From positions 1-57,344 of the forward strand of contig JACROU010000102.1 in NCBI GenBank assembly GCA_016214265.1: 57,344 nt of DNA, read 5' to 3'. The stretch is from Candidatus Omnitrophota bacterium. GTDB taxonomy: Bacteria > Omnitrophota > Omnitrophia > Omnitrophales > JACROU01. The position numbers were made by a program, and so were the translations under genes. Positions 42,876 to 52,695 of this stretch are shown here, one piece after another; position 1 is the stretch's first letter; each line of letters begins with the position of its first letter. Below the pieces are notes generated by a model. The model ran no database searches and had not been told where the DNA came from. It saw only the letters and a list, made by a program, of their open reading frames with translations.

Positions 42876-45719
42876 ATGGAACAAAAACCAAAGAGTTATA
42901 AAGATACCGTTTTTCTGCCTAACACACTGTTTCCGATGAAAGGCAATCTTCCTGTCCGTGAGCCGGAGTGGCTCAAAGAATGGGAGCAGGAATCTCTTTA
43001 TGCCTCGATTCGAAAAAAATCCAATGGCCGGCCGAAATATGTTCTTCACGACGGGCCGCCGTACGCGAACGGCAATATTCATATCGGGCACGCCCTCAAC
43101 AAAGTTCTGAAGGACATCATCGTCAAATACAAAACCATGCGCGGGTTTGATACGCATTATATTCCGGGCTGGGACTGCCACGGGCTTCCGATTGAGCACG
43201 CTCTTTTTAAAGAAATGGGCAAGCGCAAAGAAGACGTGGACCGTGTGGAGTTTCGCAAAAAGGCGCGCGAGTATGCCGAGAAATATATTTCGATTCAACG
43301 CGAGGATTTCAAACGACTCGGCATTTTCGGGGATTGGACTGATCCGTATAAAACGATGAATTTCGCGTATCAGGCCACGATCGCTGACAGTTTCCTGAAA
43401 CTGTATGAGACCGGATACATTTACCGGGCGCTGAAACCGGTGCCCTGGTGTTTTGACTGCGAAACAGCGCTGGCCGACGCGGAGCTGGAATACGAGGACA
43501 AAACCTCTCAGTCGATTTATGTCGCGTTTGAACTTTTACCTGAAAAATCTTCTCCGGTGAATGCAAAATGTTTTGAGCTTGCCGGACAAAAAGATCAAGT
43601 CTATGTCGTAATTTGGACGACGACGCCGTGGACACTTCCGGCGAATGTGGCGATGGCCTTTCATCCGGATTTGACGTACTTGCTGGCCAAGGTGGACGGA
43701 AAGGTGTTTCTCCTCGCCCAAGATTTACTTCTTTCGATTCAGGCTAAAATGAATTGGCAGAGTGTAAAACAGCTCGGAACGTTGAAGGGGAAAGATCTTC
43801 TGGGGCTTCAGGCGAAGCGTCCGTTTGGCACTGAACCGTCTCTTGCAGTAACCGCCAGTTATGTTTCCAGCGTGGATGGCAGCGGCGTTGTTCACATTGC
43901 GCCCGGACACGGAGAAGAGGATTATCAGGTCGGTCGCGAATTTAAATTGCCGGTGCTTTCACCAGTCGATTCAAAAGGACGTTTTACTTCAGAGTTTTCT
44001 CTTTGCCAAAGCTCGCACGTGTTTAAAGCCAACAAAGAAATCGTCCAGATATTGAAAGAAAGCGGGGCGCTTCTTTTTACACAGGATCATCAGCATTCCT
44101 ATCCTCATTGTTGGCGATGCAAAAATCCGATTATTTTCCGCGCTACAAATCAGTGGTTCCTGAAAATTGATCACGAAAATCTGCGCAAAAAAACGTTGGA
44201 CGCGATCGCGTCAAAAATTGAGTTCACACCGGATTGGGGCAAGAACCGCATCGGTTCGATGATGGAGTCGCGGCCGGATTGGTGTTTGTCGCGCCAGCGT
44301 TACTGGGGCGTTCCGATTCCGATGATGACATGCCAGAGTTGTCAAAAGGTCGTTTATTCACCTAGTTCGCGTGAAAAGATTGTGGCAAGTTTTAGGGTGA
44401 GCGGGGCGGATGCGTGGTTTGAAGAGCCCATCGAAAAATTTGTGGATGCAAGCGTTCAATGCGAATGCGGCGAAAAAAAATTTAACAAAGAAACGGACAT
44501 TATCGATGTCTGGTTTGATTCCGGCGTTTCCGCTCAGGCGGTTTTGAAAGGTAACTCAGTTCTTTCTTATCCCGCGGATTTATATTTGGAAGGCTCTGAT
44601 CAACATCGGGGCTGGTTCCAAACTTCCTTGATCGCGGGAACGGCGCTGGACGGATTTCCGCCATTCAAAGGTCTTCTGACTCACGGATTTGTGGTCGACG
44701 GGGAAGGAAAGAAAATGTCGAAATCGGCGGGGAATGTGATTGCGCCGCAGCAGATATTTCAGCAGAGCGGGGCGGATGTGCTCCGGCTTTGGGTTTCGTC
44801 CGTGGATTACAGCGTGGATGTGCGGCTGTCGAAAGAAATTTTGGAACGGATGGTGGAAGCCTATCGCCGGATTCGAAACACGTTCCGTTATCTGCTCGGA
44901 AATCTCGCGGATTTTAATCCCGAAAAGAATTCTGTTAGTCTTGAAAAAATGACGGCGATGGATCGATGGGCGGTCGCGGAAGCGATGACTCTGCTTCACG
45001 AGGTGACGGACAGCTACGAGCATTTTCGGTTTCACGAAATTTACCGGACCGTTCACTCCTTCGCGACGACATTTCTGAGCAATTTTTACCTGGATGTTTT
45101 GAAGGATCGGTTGTACACGTTTGCTCAAAATGATCCCCGGCGTCGTTCGTCACAAACAGCTCTTTTTCACATCTTGAGGATTCTGGTCAAAGTTCTTGCG
45201 CCCATTCTTCCATTTACGGCGGAGGAGGCCTGGAAATCTTTTTCGATCGAAAAGGACGTGAAGAATGTTCATGCCTCCGCATGGCCTGAGTTTGAGGAAG
45301 TATGGATCAAGAAGAGTGAGATTAAGGAATGGGAAGACCTTTTGGCGCTTCGTGATTTGGTGAACTCTAAAATCGAGGAGAAGCGCTCAAAAGGCGAAAT
45401 AGGGAGTTCTCTGGCGGCCAGTATCTCGGTTTCGGTCAAGGCGGGGAAGCTGGCTGACTTGATCCAAAAGTATCAGCACGACCTTAAAACCATTTTTATC
45501 GTCTCAGAAGTCAAGGTTTCCAGCTCCGTAGTCGCGGGGGAAGCGGCGTCTCTTGTGCTTCCTTCAGATTCTTCGTCCTTCCCTGTTCAAGTGGAGGTTT
45601 TTCCAGCCCCAGGCAAGAAATGCGAGCGTTGCTGGAACTATTCCCTTGAGGTAGACCGTTTCACAGAACACCCCACCTTATGTGATCGTTGTGTTGATGT
45701 GGTGGGAAAACAGGGCTAA
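42876..45719 (+). CDS. ileS: Isoleucyl-tRNA synthetase
   Basis: 947 residues, class Ia. [17 protein letters not shown] holds the HIGH motif. The editing domain has [12 protein letters not shown] and GTGE-region equivalent [23 protein letters not shown] and [19 protein letters not shown] (KMSKS loop) follow. The C-terminal zinc finger has CERCWN and CDRC, typical of bacterial IleRS. It is the last gene of its run. Confidence 0.97.
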   Translation: MEQKPKSYKDTVFLPNTLFPMKGNLPVREPEWLKEWEQESLYASIRKKSNGRPKYVLHDGPPYANGNIHIGHALNKVLKDIIVKYKTMRGFDTHYIPGWDCHGLPIEHALFKEMGKRKEDVDRVEFRKKAREYAEKYISIQREDFKRLGIFGDWTDPYKTMNFAYQATIADSFLKLYETGYIYRALKPVPWCFDCETALADAELEYEDKTSQSIYVAFELLPEKSSPVNAKCFELAGQKDQVYVVIWTTTPWTLPANVAMAFHPDLTYLLAKVDGKVFLLAQDLLLSIQAKMNWQSVKQLGTLKGKDLLGLQAKRPFGTEPSLAVTASYVSSVDGSGVVHIAPGHGEEDYQVGREFKLPVLSPVDSKGRFTSEFSLCQSSHVFKANKEIVQILKESGALLFTQDHQHSYPHCWRCKNPIIFRATNQWFLKIDHENLRKKTLDAIASKIEFTPDWGKNRIGSMMESRPDWCLSRQRYWGVPIPMMTCQSCQKVVYSPSSREKIVASFRVSGADAWFEEPIEKFVDASVQCECGEKKFNKETDIIDVWFDSGVSAQAVLKGNSVLSYPADLYLEGSDQHRGWFQTSLIAGTALDGFPPFKGLLTHGFVVDGEGKKMSKSAGNVIAPQQIFQQSGADVLRLWVSSVDYSVDVRLSKEILERMVEAYRRIRNTFRYLLGNLADFNPEKNSVSLEKMTAMDRWAVAEAMTLLHEVTDSYEHFRFHEIYRTVHSFATTFLSNFYLDVLKDRLYTFAQNDPRRRSSQTALFHILRILVKVLAPILPFTAEEAWKSFSIEKDVKNVHASAWPEFEEVWIKKSEIKEWEDLLALRDLVNSKIEEKRSKGEIGSSLAASISVSVKAGKLADLIQKYQHDLKTIFIVSEVKVSSSVVAGEAASLVLPSDSSSFPVQVEVFPAPGKKCERCWNYSLEVDRFTEHPTLCDRCVDVVGKQG

Positions 45720-45733
45720 CTCGCTTGTTTTCC
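45705..45733 (+). other. Hairpin overlapping the ileS stop codon
   Basis: GGAAAACAGG (45705-45714) pairs with CTTGTTTTCC (45724-45733), with one G-T pair. No U-run follows, so it is not a classic intrinsic terminator, but it could end or protect the ileS transcript. Confidence 0.4.
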
Positions 45734-45761
45734 TACAGTTATCAATTTTCCTGCCGTTAAT

Positions 45762-45790
45762 TTGACATTGAAGTCATAGTCGGTTATTCT
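45762..45790 (+). promoter_or_regulatory. Sigma-70 type promoter of the kinase operon
   Basis: TTGACA (45762-45767), 17-bp spacer, TATTCT (45785-45790). The -35 is perfect and the -10 matches 4 of 6. The leader would be about 58 bases. This starts the signalling block. Confidence 0.72.
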
Positions 45791-45854
45791 TATACCGAAT
45801 TTCGCAACATTCCCGAAGTAGCAGTGATAGGCTATCAACTTGATAAGGAGGCCT

Positions 45855-47420
45855 ATGCTCTATCTGAGGAAACGCAAGATCGCGTTGAAAAAAGGATTGA
45901 TGTTGTTGGCTCTTTTCTTTCTTTCAGTCGCTATTTTGCAGATCAAGACAATTTGTTTCAGTTTCCTTCCAATTAAATCTTCAGTTAATCATGCTGCTGA
46001 TGTCGGTATCGTCATCCTTGTTTGTTTAATCACTTATAAACCTATTGAACAGTTTGTTAATTATCTTTTTCGAGAATTCTTTTTCAAAAAGGGAATCGGT
46101 TTTCATACGCAATTGATTCATTCGACAAATCATTTGGTGTCCTGCCTTGATCTTAAAGAGTTCTCTAATTTCTTAGTGAATACCTTGAGCGATTTGCTTC
46201 ATGTTAAATACGTTGCGTTTCTGATTTATGATCAGAAGCAAAAAGAATTTGTTCCGGGAGCGTTGGCCGGGTTTAATTTTCGCGAGACTCGGAAAATTCG
46301 TTTTGAAAAAGATTCACCGCTCATCAATAAACTTCGGGAGTCCTCTTTTCCGGTACTGCGATTTGATGTGTTGAAACGGGTGAGCTGGCCGGAAGCATCT
46401 CGGTTCAATACCGATTTTGAATTGCTTCGTGCGCAGGTAGTAATTCCTGTTTTTTATGGGGAAGAAGTTATCGGGTTTATTACGCTGAGCTCAAAACCTT
46501 CTCATCTTCCATATCTTCCTCATGAGTTGAAATTACTTCACGATTTTTCTGGCAGGATCAGTTTCGGATTGGAAAACGCGATTCGTTTTAATGAAATGAA
46601 ACAGCGGTATGAAGAGTTGAAGGATTTTCAGTCGCGTCTGGTTCATTCCAATAAATTTTCTGCCATTGAGCAGTTGGCAACGGGAATTGCCCATGAGATT
46701 CATAATCCGTTGACGATTATTTCCGGAAAAGCGCAGATGCTACTTCTTAATCGAGATAAGAATTTTCTGACTGCCAAGGCTGAGGAAGATTTGAAAATGA
46801 TCGTCCAGCAGACAACGCGTGCGGCTGAAATAACGCGGAAACTTCTTGTGTTTTCCAAATCAAGTCCTGAGCAAAAAGCCCCTCTTTCATTCCGTGAGAT
46901 TATTGATGACACCTTTGAATTAATTTCCTATCAAACCTCGATTGATCACGTGCGGATTATAAAAGAGATCAGTCCGAATCTCCCAGCGATTAAGGGGCAT
47001 GTCGAGGAGTTCCGTGAAGTTTTCCTGAATCTTATTTTGAATGCCGTCCAATCTGTTGAACGGGATGGTGTGATCAAGGTCTTGGTGGATTATTCTGAGC
47101 GGGATCAAAGTATTGAAATTAAAGTAGAAGATTCGGGTTGTGGTATTAAAAAAGAACACTTAAGTAGTGTTTTTGATCCTTTTTTCACAACGAAACAGAA
47201 CAGCCTTGGGTTGGGACTGTTTGTGACGCAACGGGTTGTTCAGAGAAATGGCGGCTACATCACGATTGAGAGTGAGGCCTATAAAGGAACAGAAGTCACT
47301 ATCTTACTCCCAGTGCCTGAAACCAATGAAAAGCAGCCTATTTTTTCGACGCCCGTGTTTGATGAAAAAGTATCTTATCAGGGCGCTTACATCGATCAAA
47401 ATCAAAGCAAGGAGGAATAA
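45855..47420 (+). CDS. GAF-domain membrane sensor histidine kinase
   Basis: 521 residues. Two N-terminal membrane helices (LMLLALFFLSVAILQI and VGIVILVCLITYKPI), a GAF domain at ~80-235, a DHp/HisKA helix with IAHEIHNPLTIISGKAQ (phospho-His280), and a HATPase domain: EVFLNLILNAVQSV (N box), VEDSGCGIKKEHL (G1), FDPFFTTK (F), and GLGLGLFVT-type G2. ATG 45855 has AAGGAGG only 3 bases before it. A second ATG at 45900 is possible. The frame also reaches a TTG at 45840. It probably phosphorylates the receiver encoded next. Confidence 0.93.
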   Translation: MLYLRKRKIALKKGLMLLALFFLSVAILQIKTICFSFLPIKSSVNHAADVGIVILVCLITYKPIEQFVNYLFREFFFKKGIGFHTQLIHSTNHLVSCLDLKEFSNFLVNTLSDLLHVKYVAFLIYDQKQKEFVPGALAGFNFRETRKIRFEKDSPLINKLRESSFPVLRFDVLKRVSWPEASRFNTDFELLRAQVVIPVFYGEEVIGFITLSSKPSHLPYLPHELKLLHDFSGRISFGLENAIRFNEMKQRYEELKDFQSRLVHSNKFSAIEQLATGIAHEIHNPLTIISGKAQMLLLNRDKNFLTAKAEEDLKMIVQQTTRAAEITRKLLVFSKSSPEQKAPLSFREIIDDTFELISYQTSIDHVRIIKEISPNLPAIKGHVEEFREVFLNLILNAVQSVERDGVIKVLVDYSERDQSIEIKVEDSGCGIKKEHLSSVFDPFFTTKQNSLGLGLFVTQRVVQRNGGYITIESEAYKGTEVTILLPVPETNEKQPIFSTPVFDEKVSYQGAYIDQNQSKEE

Positions 47421-47424
47421 TATC

Positions 47425-47790
47425 ATGTTGAAATTACTTGTTGTGGATGATGAAGAAGAGATATGCGATTTTCTCAGAATTTTTTTTGAAGAAAGAAATT
47501 TCAAGGTAAGCACAGCTTTGTCGGGTGAAGAGGCGCTTCGGAAAGTTGAGGTTGAACAGCCAGATGTTTGTCTGTTAGATATCAAGATGCCGGGGCTTGA
47601 TGGAATACAGGTTCTTAAAGAGGTAAAGCGTAGGTATCCCAAAATCAAGGTTATTATGGTGACCGCGATTGAAACGACGGAGAAAATTGAGGAGGCTGTA
47701 AGAATTGGGGCGGATAACTACATCACGAAACCACTCAGTTTGGAATATTTGGAAAAAGATGTGCATCAGAAAATCTCGGATGTCGCATAA
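47425..47790 (+). CDS. Single-domain response regulator (CheY-like)
   Basis: 121 residues, one receiver domain: acidic pocket VVDDEEE, phospho-acceptor LLDIKMPGLDG (Asp52), Thr in MVTAIET, and ITKPL (Lys). No output domain. AAGGAGG (47409-47415) sits 9 bases before this ATG. The frame runs back to 47236 inside the kinase gene, but that part is out-of-frame overlap without support. It should relay the kinase signal to a partner, perhaps the HD-GYP protein or the ParA system. Confidence 0.94.
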   Translation: MLKLLVVDDEEEICDFLRIFFEERNFKVSTALSGEEALRKVEVEQPDVCLLDIKMPGLDGIQVLKEVKRRYPKIKVIMVTAIETTEKIEEAVRIGADNYITKPLSLEYLEKDVHQKISDVA

Positions 47791-47803
47791 CAAATAAGAG
47801 AAT

Positions 47804-49051
47804 ATGATTAATTATCCAGAAGCCCTCAAAAATGCTGCCAAGAGTATGGTCCGGTTTAAGAATCCGGATAATCTGCTTCGTATGATCGTGCGTTTTATCG
47901 CGAAAGAAATTGGACTTACGCATGCTAGCATTCTTGTTTTTGACACAGTTCGCCAGCGTTATACTTTTATTGATTCCCGCGGAGAATCAAAACTGCCAGT
48001 TCACTTAATCCGTATCGACTCTGATCATCCCTTAATTCTTTCATTCATGGGAAAAGGGAAAAAACCCCACCTATACAAAGACGCTCTTCTTCTGAGTCAT
48101 TTAGAGAAATTTGTTGAAAGTAAAGAGTCGAGCAGAGGGATTAAGATTAAGAAAGTTTTTGATTCTATGAAATCGATTAAAGCCTCGGTGTGTGTGCCCA
48201 GTTTTTATCAGGGGGAATTGTTGGGGGTTTTAATTCTTGGCGAGAAGAAAGACAGGGATGATTTTACGCACGAAGAATTATCTTTCTTCCACACGCTGGC
48301 CAGTGATGCGGCAATGACAATCAAAAACACGGAGTTTCAATCGCAGCTGATTGACAGAAATCGTCAATTGGAAGAAAAACTGGCTGAAATTAAACGTCTT
48401 CGAAAGAAAGAGCAGGAGACTTATTTTCAAATTATGCTTTCTTTGGCTCGTGAAGTTCGAGAAAAAGATGACAGCACCTTCGGTCATCTTGAGGCAGTGG
48501 AAAAATTAGGTCTTATGACGGCCGAAGAGCTTGGTATTGATTTGTCTGGGAAAAAGCGTGACATATTGATCGCCGGCCTGCGGCTTCATGATGTTGGGAA
48601 AATCGGTATCCCTGATTCGATTTTAAAAAAAGAAGACAAATTAACTCCTGAAGAATGGCTGATTATGAAGCAGCATGTCGACAAAGGCGTGAAGATCTTA
48701 GAACCGTTGACTGATTTCAAGGATGTGGTTGAAATCGTCCGGTGTCATCATGAGTTTTACAATGGTAAAGGATACCCCCGCGGACTTAAAGGAAGTGAAA
48801 TTCCAATAGAATCCTCGATTGTTTCTGTTGTAGATGCATTTCATGCTATGATATCCACACGTTGTTACAAAAAAGGATTTTCGTTGGAATACGCTTTGGG
48901 AGAGCTTAATGCGAATTCTGGAGAACAGTTCCATCCGAAGGTGGTAGAAGCTTTTATCTCTGCATTGAAGAAAAATATGTACGGTTATTATAAATCGCGT
49001 ATTAGTGAAGAACGACAGATTCAGCATGAAGAAAAACCTAACACTATTTAA
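47804..49051 (+). CDS. GAF / HD-GYP phosphodiesterase
   Basis: 415 residues. GAF domain at ~20-185, coiled linker, then an HD-GYP domain: LRLHDVGKIGIPDSIL (His262, Asp263), MKQHVDKGVKIL, VRCHHEFYNGKGYPRGLKG, and SVVDAFHAMIS. HD-GYP enzymes break down cyclic di-GMP (or related dinucleotides) with a di-iron site. Metal ligands look complete, so it is probably active. It lies 13 bases after the receiver gene. Confidence 0.93.
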   Translation: MINYPEALKNAAKSMVRFKNPDNLLRMIVRFIAKEIGLTHASILVFDTVRQRYTFIDSRGESKLPVHLIRIDSDHPLILSFMGKGKKPHLYKDALLLSHLEKFVESKESSRGIKIKKVFDSMKSIKASVCVPSFYQGELLGVLILGEKKDRDDFTHEELSFFHTLASDAAMTIKNTEFQSQLIDRNRQLEEKLAEIKRLRKKEQETYFQIMLSLAREVREKDDSTFGHLEAVEKLGLMTAEELGIDLSGKKRDILIAGLRLHDVGKIGIPDSILKKEDKLTPEEWLIMKQHVDKGVKILEPLTDFKDVVEIVRCHHEFYNGKGYPRGLKGSEIPIESSIVSVVDAFHAMISTRCYKKGFSLEYALGELNANSGEQFHPKVVEAFISALKKNMYGYYKSRISEERQIQHEEKPNTI

Positions 49052-49087
49052 TTATTTGTTAATTATTGTTTGCAAAGTGGGGGGCTT

Positions 49088-50344
49088 ATGAGAATTGTCG
49101 CGATTGCTAATCAAAAGGGAGGTTGTGGCAAAACCACAACAGCTATAAATTTATCTGCCAGTTTGTCCTTTTTAGGAAAAAGAACACTGCTTGTCGATTT
49201 AGATCCTCAAGGACATTCTACTCTTGGGCTTGGATATAACGTTGAGAATTTCAATAAAACGTTGTATGACGTATTGAGCCCTCGTGAAAATCAGGCTTCT
49301 TTGGAAGAAGTAATTTTACGAATTAATGAAAATCATCATTTAGTGCCCTCCCATGTCATTTTAAGTGCGATTGAACAGCAGCTTGCCGGAGTTTATGGCC
49401 GCGAAGAGAAATTAATGGAAAAGCTGAGAACAGTTCAGTCTCATTATGATTTTGTCATTATTGATTGTCCTCCTAATTTGGGTTTGCTTACCTTTAACGC
49501 TTTGCGTGCCGCGGATGAATTGCTTATTCCTGTAGAGCCCTCCTATTTTTCTCTTCAGGGATTGAAAAAAATCCGCGAGACCGTCGATTTGATTGAAGAA
49601 ACACTAAAGCACCATATTACAACCCATGCCCTGCTTACGCTGTTTAACAGCCGCTCCAATTTCAGTCGGAAGATTCTTTCTGAACTTCAGTTGTTTTTCA
49701 AGGATCAGCTGCTCCGCACGACCATTAATCAAAATGTACGGCTTCGCGAGGCGGCTCAGGCGGGGATGTCTGTTTGTGATTTTGACCGTAAAAGTACTGG
49801 ATTTCGCGATTATATGAATTTGGCCTCAGAATTAATTGAGCGGGGAAGCGTGACAAGACTGATTGAATCTTATCAGGCCGCTGAGACGGAATCTCCAATT
49901 TCGTTTAATGAAACCAGAACCGAAATTGCTGACAGTTTTAATCTTCCAGATGATCCTGTTATTGAAATTTCTACAGCGGATAAAATATGGGGTGAAGCGA
50001 CATCCTTAAAGCAGGACACTTTGCAATTTCCAGCACTGCTGACAGATGGGGTTATTTTGGGCTATAATGATCCTCATGCAAAGTTGGTGCAGGTTGCTGG
50101 TGATTTTAATAATTGGGTTAATGAAGCGCTTGACCCAACTGATTTGCAAAGGGGAATTTGGGAAAAATTTATTCCACTCGCACCCGGAAGATATCGCTAT
50201 AAGTTTATTGTAGATGGAGAATGGACAGTAGACCCTCAAAACAGTGTCTCAGAGCCAAATCCGTACGGTGGAATTGACTCTGTTATCGTAATTTCCAGAA
50301 TGCCTGAAGAGATACTCAATGAGCGAAGCTCGGTCAACATCTAA
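49088..50344 (+). CDS. ParA-type ATPase fused to a glycogen-binding (CBM48/AMPK-beta-like) domain
   Basis: 418 residues. The ParA/Soj part (1-~260) has the deviant Walker A KGGCGKTTT (Lys10, Lys15), LLVDLDPQGHSTLGLG, VIIDCPPNLGLLT and SRSNFSRKIL. After a ~55-residue linker, residues ~319-411 form an early-set immunoglobulin-like domain: VQVAGDFNNWV, IPLAPGRYRYKFIVDGEW, VDPQN, and NSVIVI-like SVIVIS. This is the CBM48/AMPK-beta pattern that binds alpha-glucan. ATG 49088 is chosen over a TTG at 49070. I see no parB next to it. The fusion suggests positioning or control tied to stored glucan, which is an inference. Confidence 0.9.
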   Translation: MRIVAIANQKGGCGKTTTAINLSASLSFLGKRTLLVDLDPQGHSTLGLGYNVENFNKTLYDVLSPRENQASLEEVILRINENHHLVPSHVILSAIEQQLAGVYGREEKLMEKLRTVQSHYDFVIIDCPPNLGLLTFNALRAADELLIPVEPSYFSLQGLKKIRETVDLIEETLKHHITTHALLTLFNSRSNFSRKILSELQLFFKDQLLRTTINQNVRLREAAQAGMSVCDFDRKSTGFRDYMNLASELIERGSVTRLIESYQAAETESPISFNETRTEIADSFNLPDDPVIEISTADKIWGEATSLKQDTLQFPALLTDGVILGYNDPHAKLVQVAGDFNNWVNEALDPTDLQRGIWEKFIPLAPGRYRYKFIVDGEWTVDPQNSVSEPNPYGGIDSVIVISRMPEEILNERSSVNI

Positions 50345-51161
50345 AACAGAACTTAAAGACGTATTAGGCGTTTTTTTATCTAAATCTCAAGAAAGTTCTC
50401 CCACGGAATTGACCTCAAAAAGTCCGGAAATTCCGGATACCCAGGTGATCAGCCTTTGTTCTCCTTTGAGTGAGGAGGAGACCTTTGCGCTGAACCTTCT
50501 TTTTCCTTTCTGCCTTTCCAGTTATTACAAAAACCGGTATTTCGCGACTAACCCTCCGACAACAGACGATTTAAAAATCGCAGGTAAATTATTAAGTGGC
50601 AAAGGGTATTCTTCTGAGAGGATGAAGCTTTCGGATAATTACTTCTGGCTTCACTGGCCGGACAGAAAAATTTTTGAAGATTCATCGGTCGGTGGAATGG
50701 CAGATTCTCATATTCTACCTTCTGGTTCCTTGGTTACCGTTGATCTTTTGAGAAGCAATATTTCGGGTTTTGAGCAAACAATTCGGATACTCGATCAATT
50801 GATTCTGGTAATCCGCCCCCAAATTGAAGATTTGAAGAACGCCTACAAAATTATAAAATCTTGTTACTACATTAACCGGCAGCTAGAGACAGTAATCATT
50901 TTTAATGCGCATATGACGCAAGGAGAGGTGGAAAAAGTTTTCGCCCGTTTTGCAAGCATTGTTTCGCAGTTTCTGGTGCTTCCGATCCGGTGTTTGGGTG
51001 CTATTCCACTCAATCTTTATTCCGAAAATTTTATCGAAGAAGTTCCTGCGTATCTGAACTTGGATACGCTGATGTTGACCCGGACAGGTAAGTTCAGGCC
51101 CAAAACGTCTTCTTTGGAACGTATCCGATTTTTACAAAAATTATCTACGATAGTGGAGTAA
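50319..51161 (+). CDS. Degenerate MinD/FlhG-like ATPase-fold protein
   Basis: 280 residues with no Walker A. Residues ~135-245 read like the second half of MinD/FlhG: LVTVDLL, QLILVIRPQIEDLKNAYKIIK, TVIIFNAHMTQGEVEKVF, and LVLPIRCLGAIPLN, where active relatives have DxILVTTPEPTxxxDAY and FLGxIPxD. The N-terminal ~60 residues are polar. The start overlaps the ParA fusion gene by 26 bases. I infer a catalytically dead partner for that ATPase. The assignment is by pattern only. Confidence 0.7.
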   Translation: MSEARSTSKTELKDVLGVFLSKSQESSPTELTSKSPEIPDTQVISLCSPLSEEETFALNLLFPFCLSSYYKNRYFATNPPTTDDLKIAGKLLSGKGYSSERMKLSDNYFWLHWPDRKIFEDSSVGGMADSHILPSGSLVTVDLLRSNISGFEQTIRILDQLILVIRPQIEDLKNAYKIIKSCYYINRQLETVIIFNAHMTQGEVEKVFARFASIVSQFLVLPIRCLGAIPLNLYSENFIEEVPAYLNLDTLMLTRTGKFRPKTSSLERIRFLQKLSTIVE

Positions 51162-51166
51162 CCTTA

Positions 51167-51739
51167 ATGCAGATTCAGTTTATTCAGGCAGAAGAGAAAA
51201 ACGATATAGCACTCGGCGCCATTCTGGAACCAGTTTTTAAAAAAATATTTCCAGAATACAAACCCCTTCATCTGCCTTCATGGTTATTAGCCAATGAGCC
51301 CACCTTGGCCTTTGAAAAGGAAGGGGCAATTATTTTGGTTGTATTGTGGCCTTCGGCTGATTCTAAAGAACAGGTTTATCATTTGCTTGAAACCAAAGCA
51401 AAATGGGAACAATTTTCCCGAACATTTGCTAAAGATTGTCAGGTTAATCTGGCCGTTTTTGGCGAGAAAATCCCTGATGCTGTGGTGAAAATCCTTCGAA
51501 TTGAAGAAGGTGCTCGGGCATTTGAGTTGTTCTTTATTCCCGAAGACAATAAGGTATTTGTGAAAGATTTGATTGCTAGAAGAAAAGATATGATCCCTGA
51601 AGTTAAATATCAATCTGAGAATGTTTTAAAACAGGACACATCTCTTACTTCTTTTTTCTATAAAATGGGAAAACTTTCTGAAGAAGAAATTTCAAAATTT
51701 CTTGAATTGGAGTCCGATCTTAATCAAATGGGGCTTTAG
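51167..51739 (+). CDS. Unknown protein, co-transcribed with ParA fusion
   Basis: 190 residues, no family recognised. It is soluble, with alternating strands and helices (GAIILVVLWPSAD, VNLAVFGEKIP, ARAFELFFIPED) that resemble a nuclease-like or Rossmann-like alpha/beta core without visible catalytic motif, and a polar helical tail. GGAG precedes the ATG, 5 bases after the previous stop. Its position suggests it works with the ParA and MinD-like pair. Confidence 0.8.
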   Translation: MQIQFIQAEEKNDIALGAILEPVFKKIFPEYKPLHLPSWLLANEPTLAFEKEGAIILVVLWPSADSKEQVYHLLETKAKWEQFSRTFAKDCQVNLAVFGEKIPDAVVKILRIEEGARAFELFFIPEDNKVFVKDLIARRKDMIPEVKYQSENVLKQDTSLTSFFYKMGKLSEEEISKFLELESDLNQMGL

Positions 51740-51755
51740 GCGGTTTTCTTTCCAA

Positions 51756-51783
51756 TTGACGCATCCAACCGCTTCACTATAAT
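51756..51783 (+). promoter_or_regulatory. Sigma-70 type promoter of the zinc-ribbon gene
   Basis: TTGACG (51756-51761), 16-bp spacer, perfect TATAAT (51778-51783). Transcription would start near 51790, 41 bases before the gene. Confidence 0.78.
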
Positions 51784-51830
51784 AACCCCTCCGTGTTAGC
51801 TTCTTAACCCAATTATTAGGGTATTCCAAA

Positions 51831-52544
51831 ATGGCATCCGTGAAAGAAGACGTAGAAATTCTAAAAAAAGTTCAAATTCTGGATAAAGAAATTTACGATT
51901 TGGGAATTTTTGTATCTCAAATACCAGAGCGTATCGTTGAAATTGAAAAAGAATTTGAAGGAAAAAAATCCCATTTTAATCTTCTTGAAGAAGAAATAAT
52001 AAAGACGAAACTTGGTGTTAAAGATAAAGAGCTCGAGTTGGGAAAGAAAGACGGAGAAATAGCCAAATTAGACGGCCAGCTTGCTCAGATGAAGACCAAT
52101 AAAGAATATACCGCGATGCTTGAACAGATTGCCGGTATCAAAGCGGATAAGGGGATGTTGGAAGAGAAGATTCTTTTAGATTGGGACAATGTTGAAAAGT
52201 TAAACAAAGAAAAAGAAGAAGAGAAAAAACGGCTGGCTGGAGATGAGATGAAGGCCAATCAACAAAAAAAAGTTTTAGAAGAAGATGGCAGGCGGGCTGA
52301 GGAAAAAATCAGACAGTTGAAAGAAGAAAGAATAAATATTTTAACCCCTGTTACCCATGAAATTAAGGATTTGTACGAGAAAATTCTCGCCAAGCGGGAA
52401 GGAGTCGCCTTGGTTAAAATTGATGGTGAAAATTGTGGTGGTTGCCAATTCCTTTTACGTCCGCAAATTATTAATGAAGTAAGACTGCAAGAAAACATCA
52501 CGCTATGTGAACGCTGTACCCGCATCTTGTACTACGAAGCTTAA
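51831..52544 (+). CDS. Coiled-coil C4 zinc-ribbon protein (zf-RING_7 / CT398 family)
   Basis: 237 residues. A long antiparallel coiled coil (~1-185, many KEKEE and LEEK heptads) ends in a zinc ribbon: CGGCQFLLRP and CERCTRIL. Related proteins in Chlamydia and other bacteria interact with sigma-54 or type III systems; the general role is not settled. It has its own strong promoter and stands alone. Confidence 0.92.
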   Translation: MASVKEDVEILKKVQILDKEIYDLGIFVSQIPERIVEIEKEFEGKKSHFNLLEEEIIKTKLGVKDKELELGKKDGEIAKLDGQLAQMKTNKEYTAMLEQIAGIKADKGMLEEKILLDWDNVEKLNKEKEEEKKRLAGDEMKANQQKKVLEEDGRRAEEKIRQLKEERINILTPVTHEIKDLYEKILAKREGVALVKIDGENCGGCQFLLRPQIINEVRLQENITLCERCTRILYYEA

Positions 52545-52654
52545 TTCTCCAAAAACCAACTAAATCATAATCAACTGAGAGCCCGTAAAGCCATCAGGAG
52601 TCCTCTGCCCTTAACCTGTGCCATATCGAGTCATATCATCAAAATAATATTCTA

Positions 52655-52683
52655 TTGACTCATTCTATCCCTGTGAATATACT
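52655..52683 (+). promoter_or_regulatory. dcw cluster promoter (Pmra)
   Basis: TTGACT (52655-52660), 17-bp spacer, TATACT (52678-52683). Start expected near 52690, just before the MraZ boxes. Confidence 0.82.
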
Positions 52684-52695
52684 ACGCCCATTAAT

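Noticed and set aside
47236-47424. A 63-codon N-terminal extension of the receiver
   Set aside because: It overlaps the kinase C-terminus out of frame, and a perfect ribosome site precedes the ATG at 47425.
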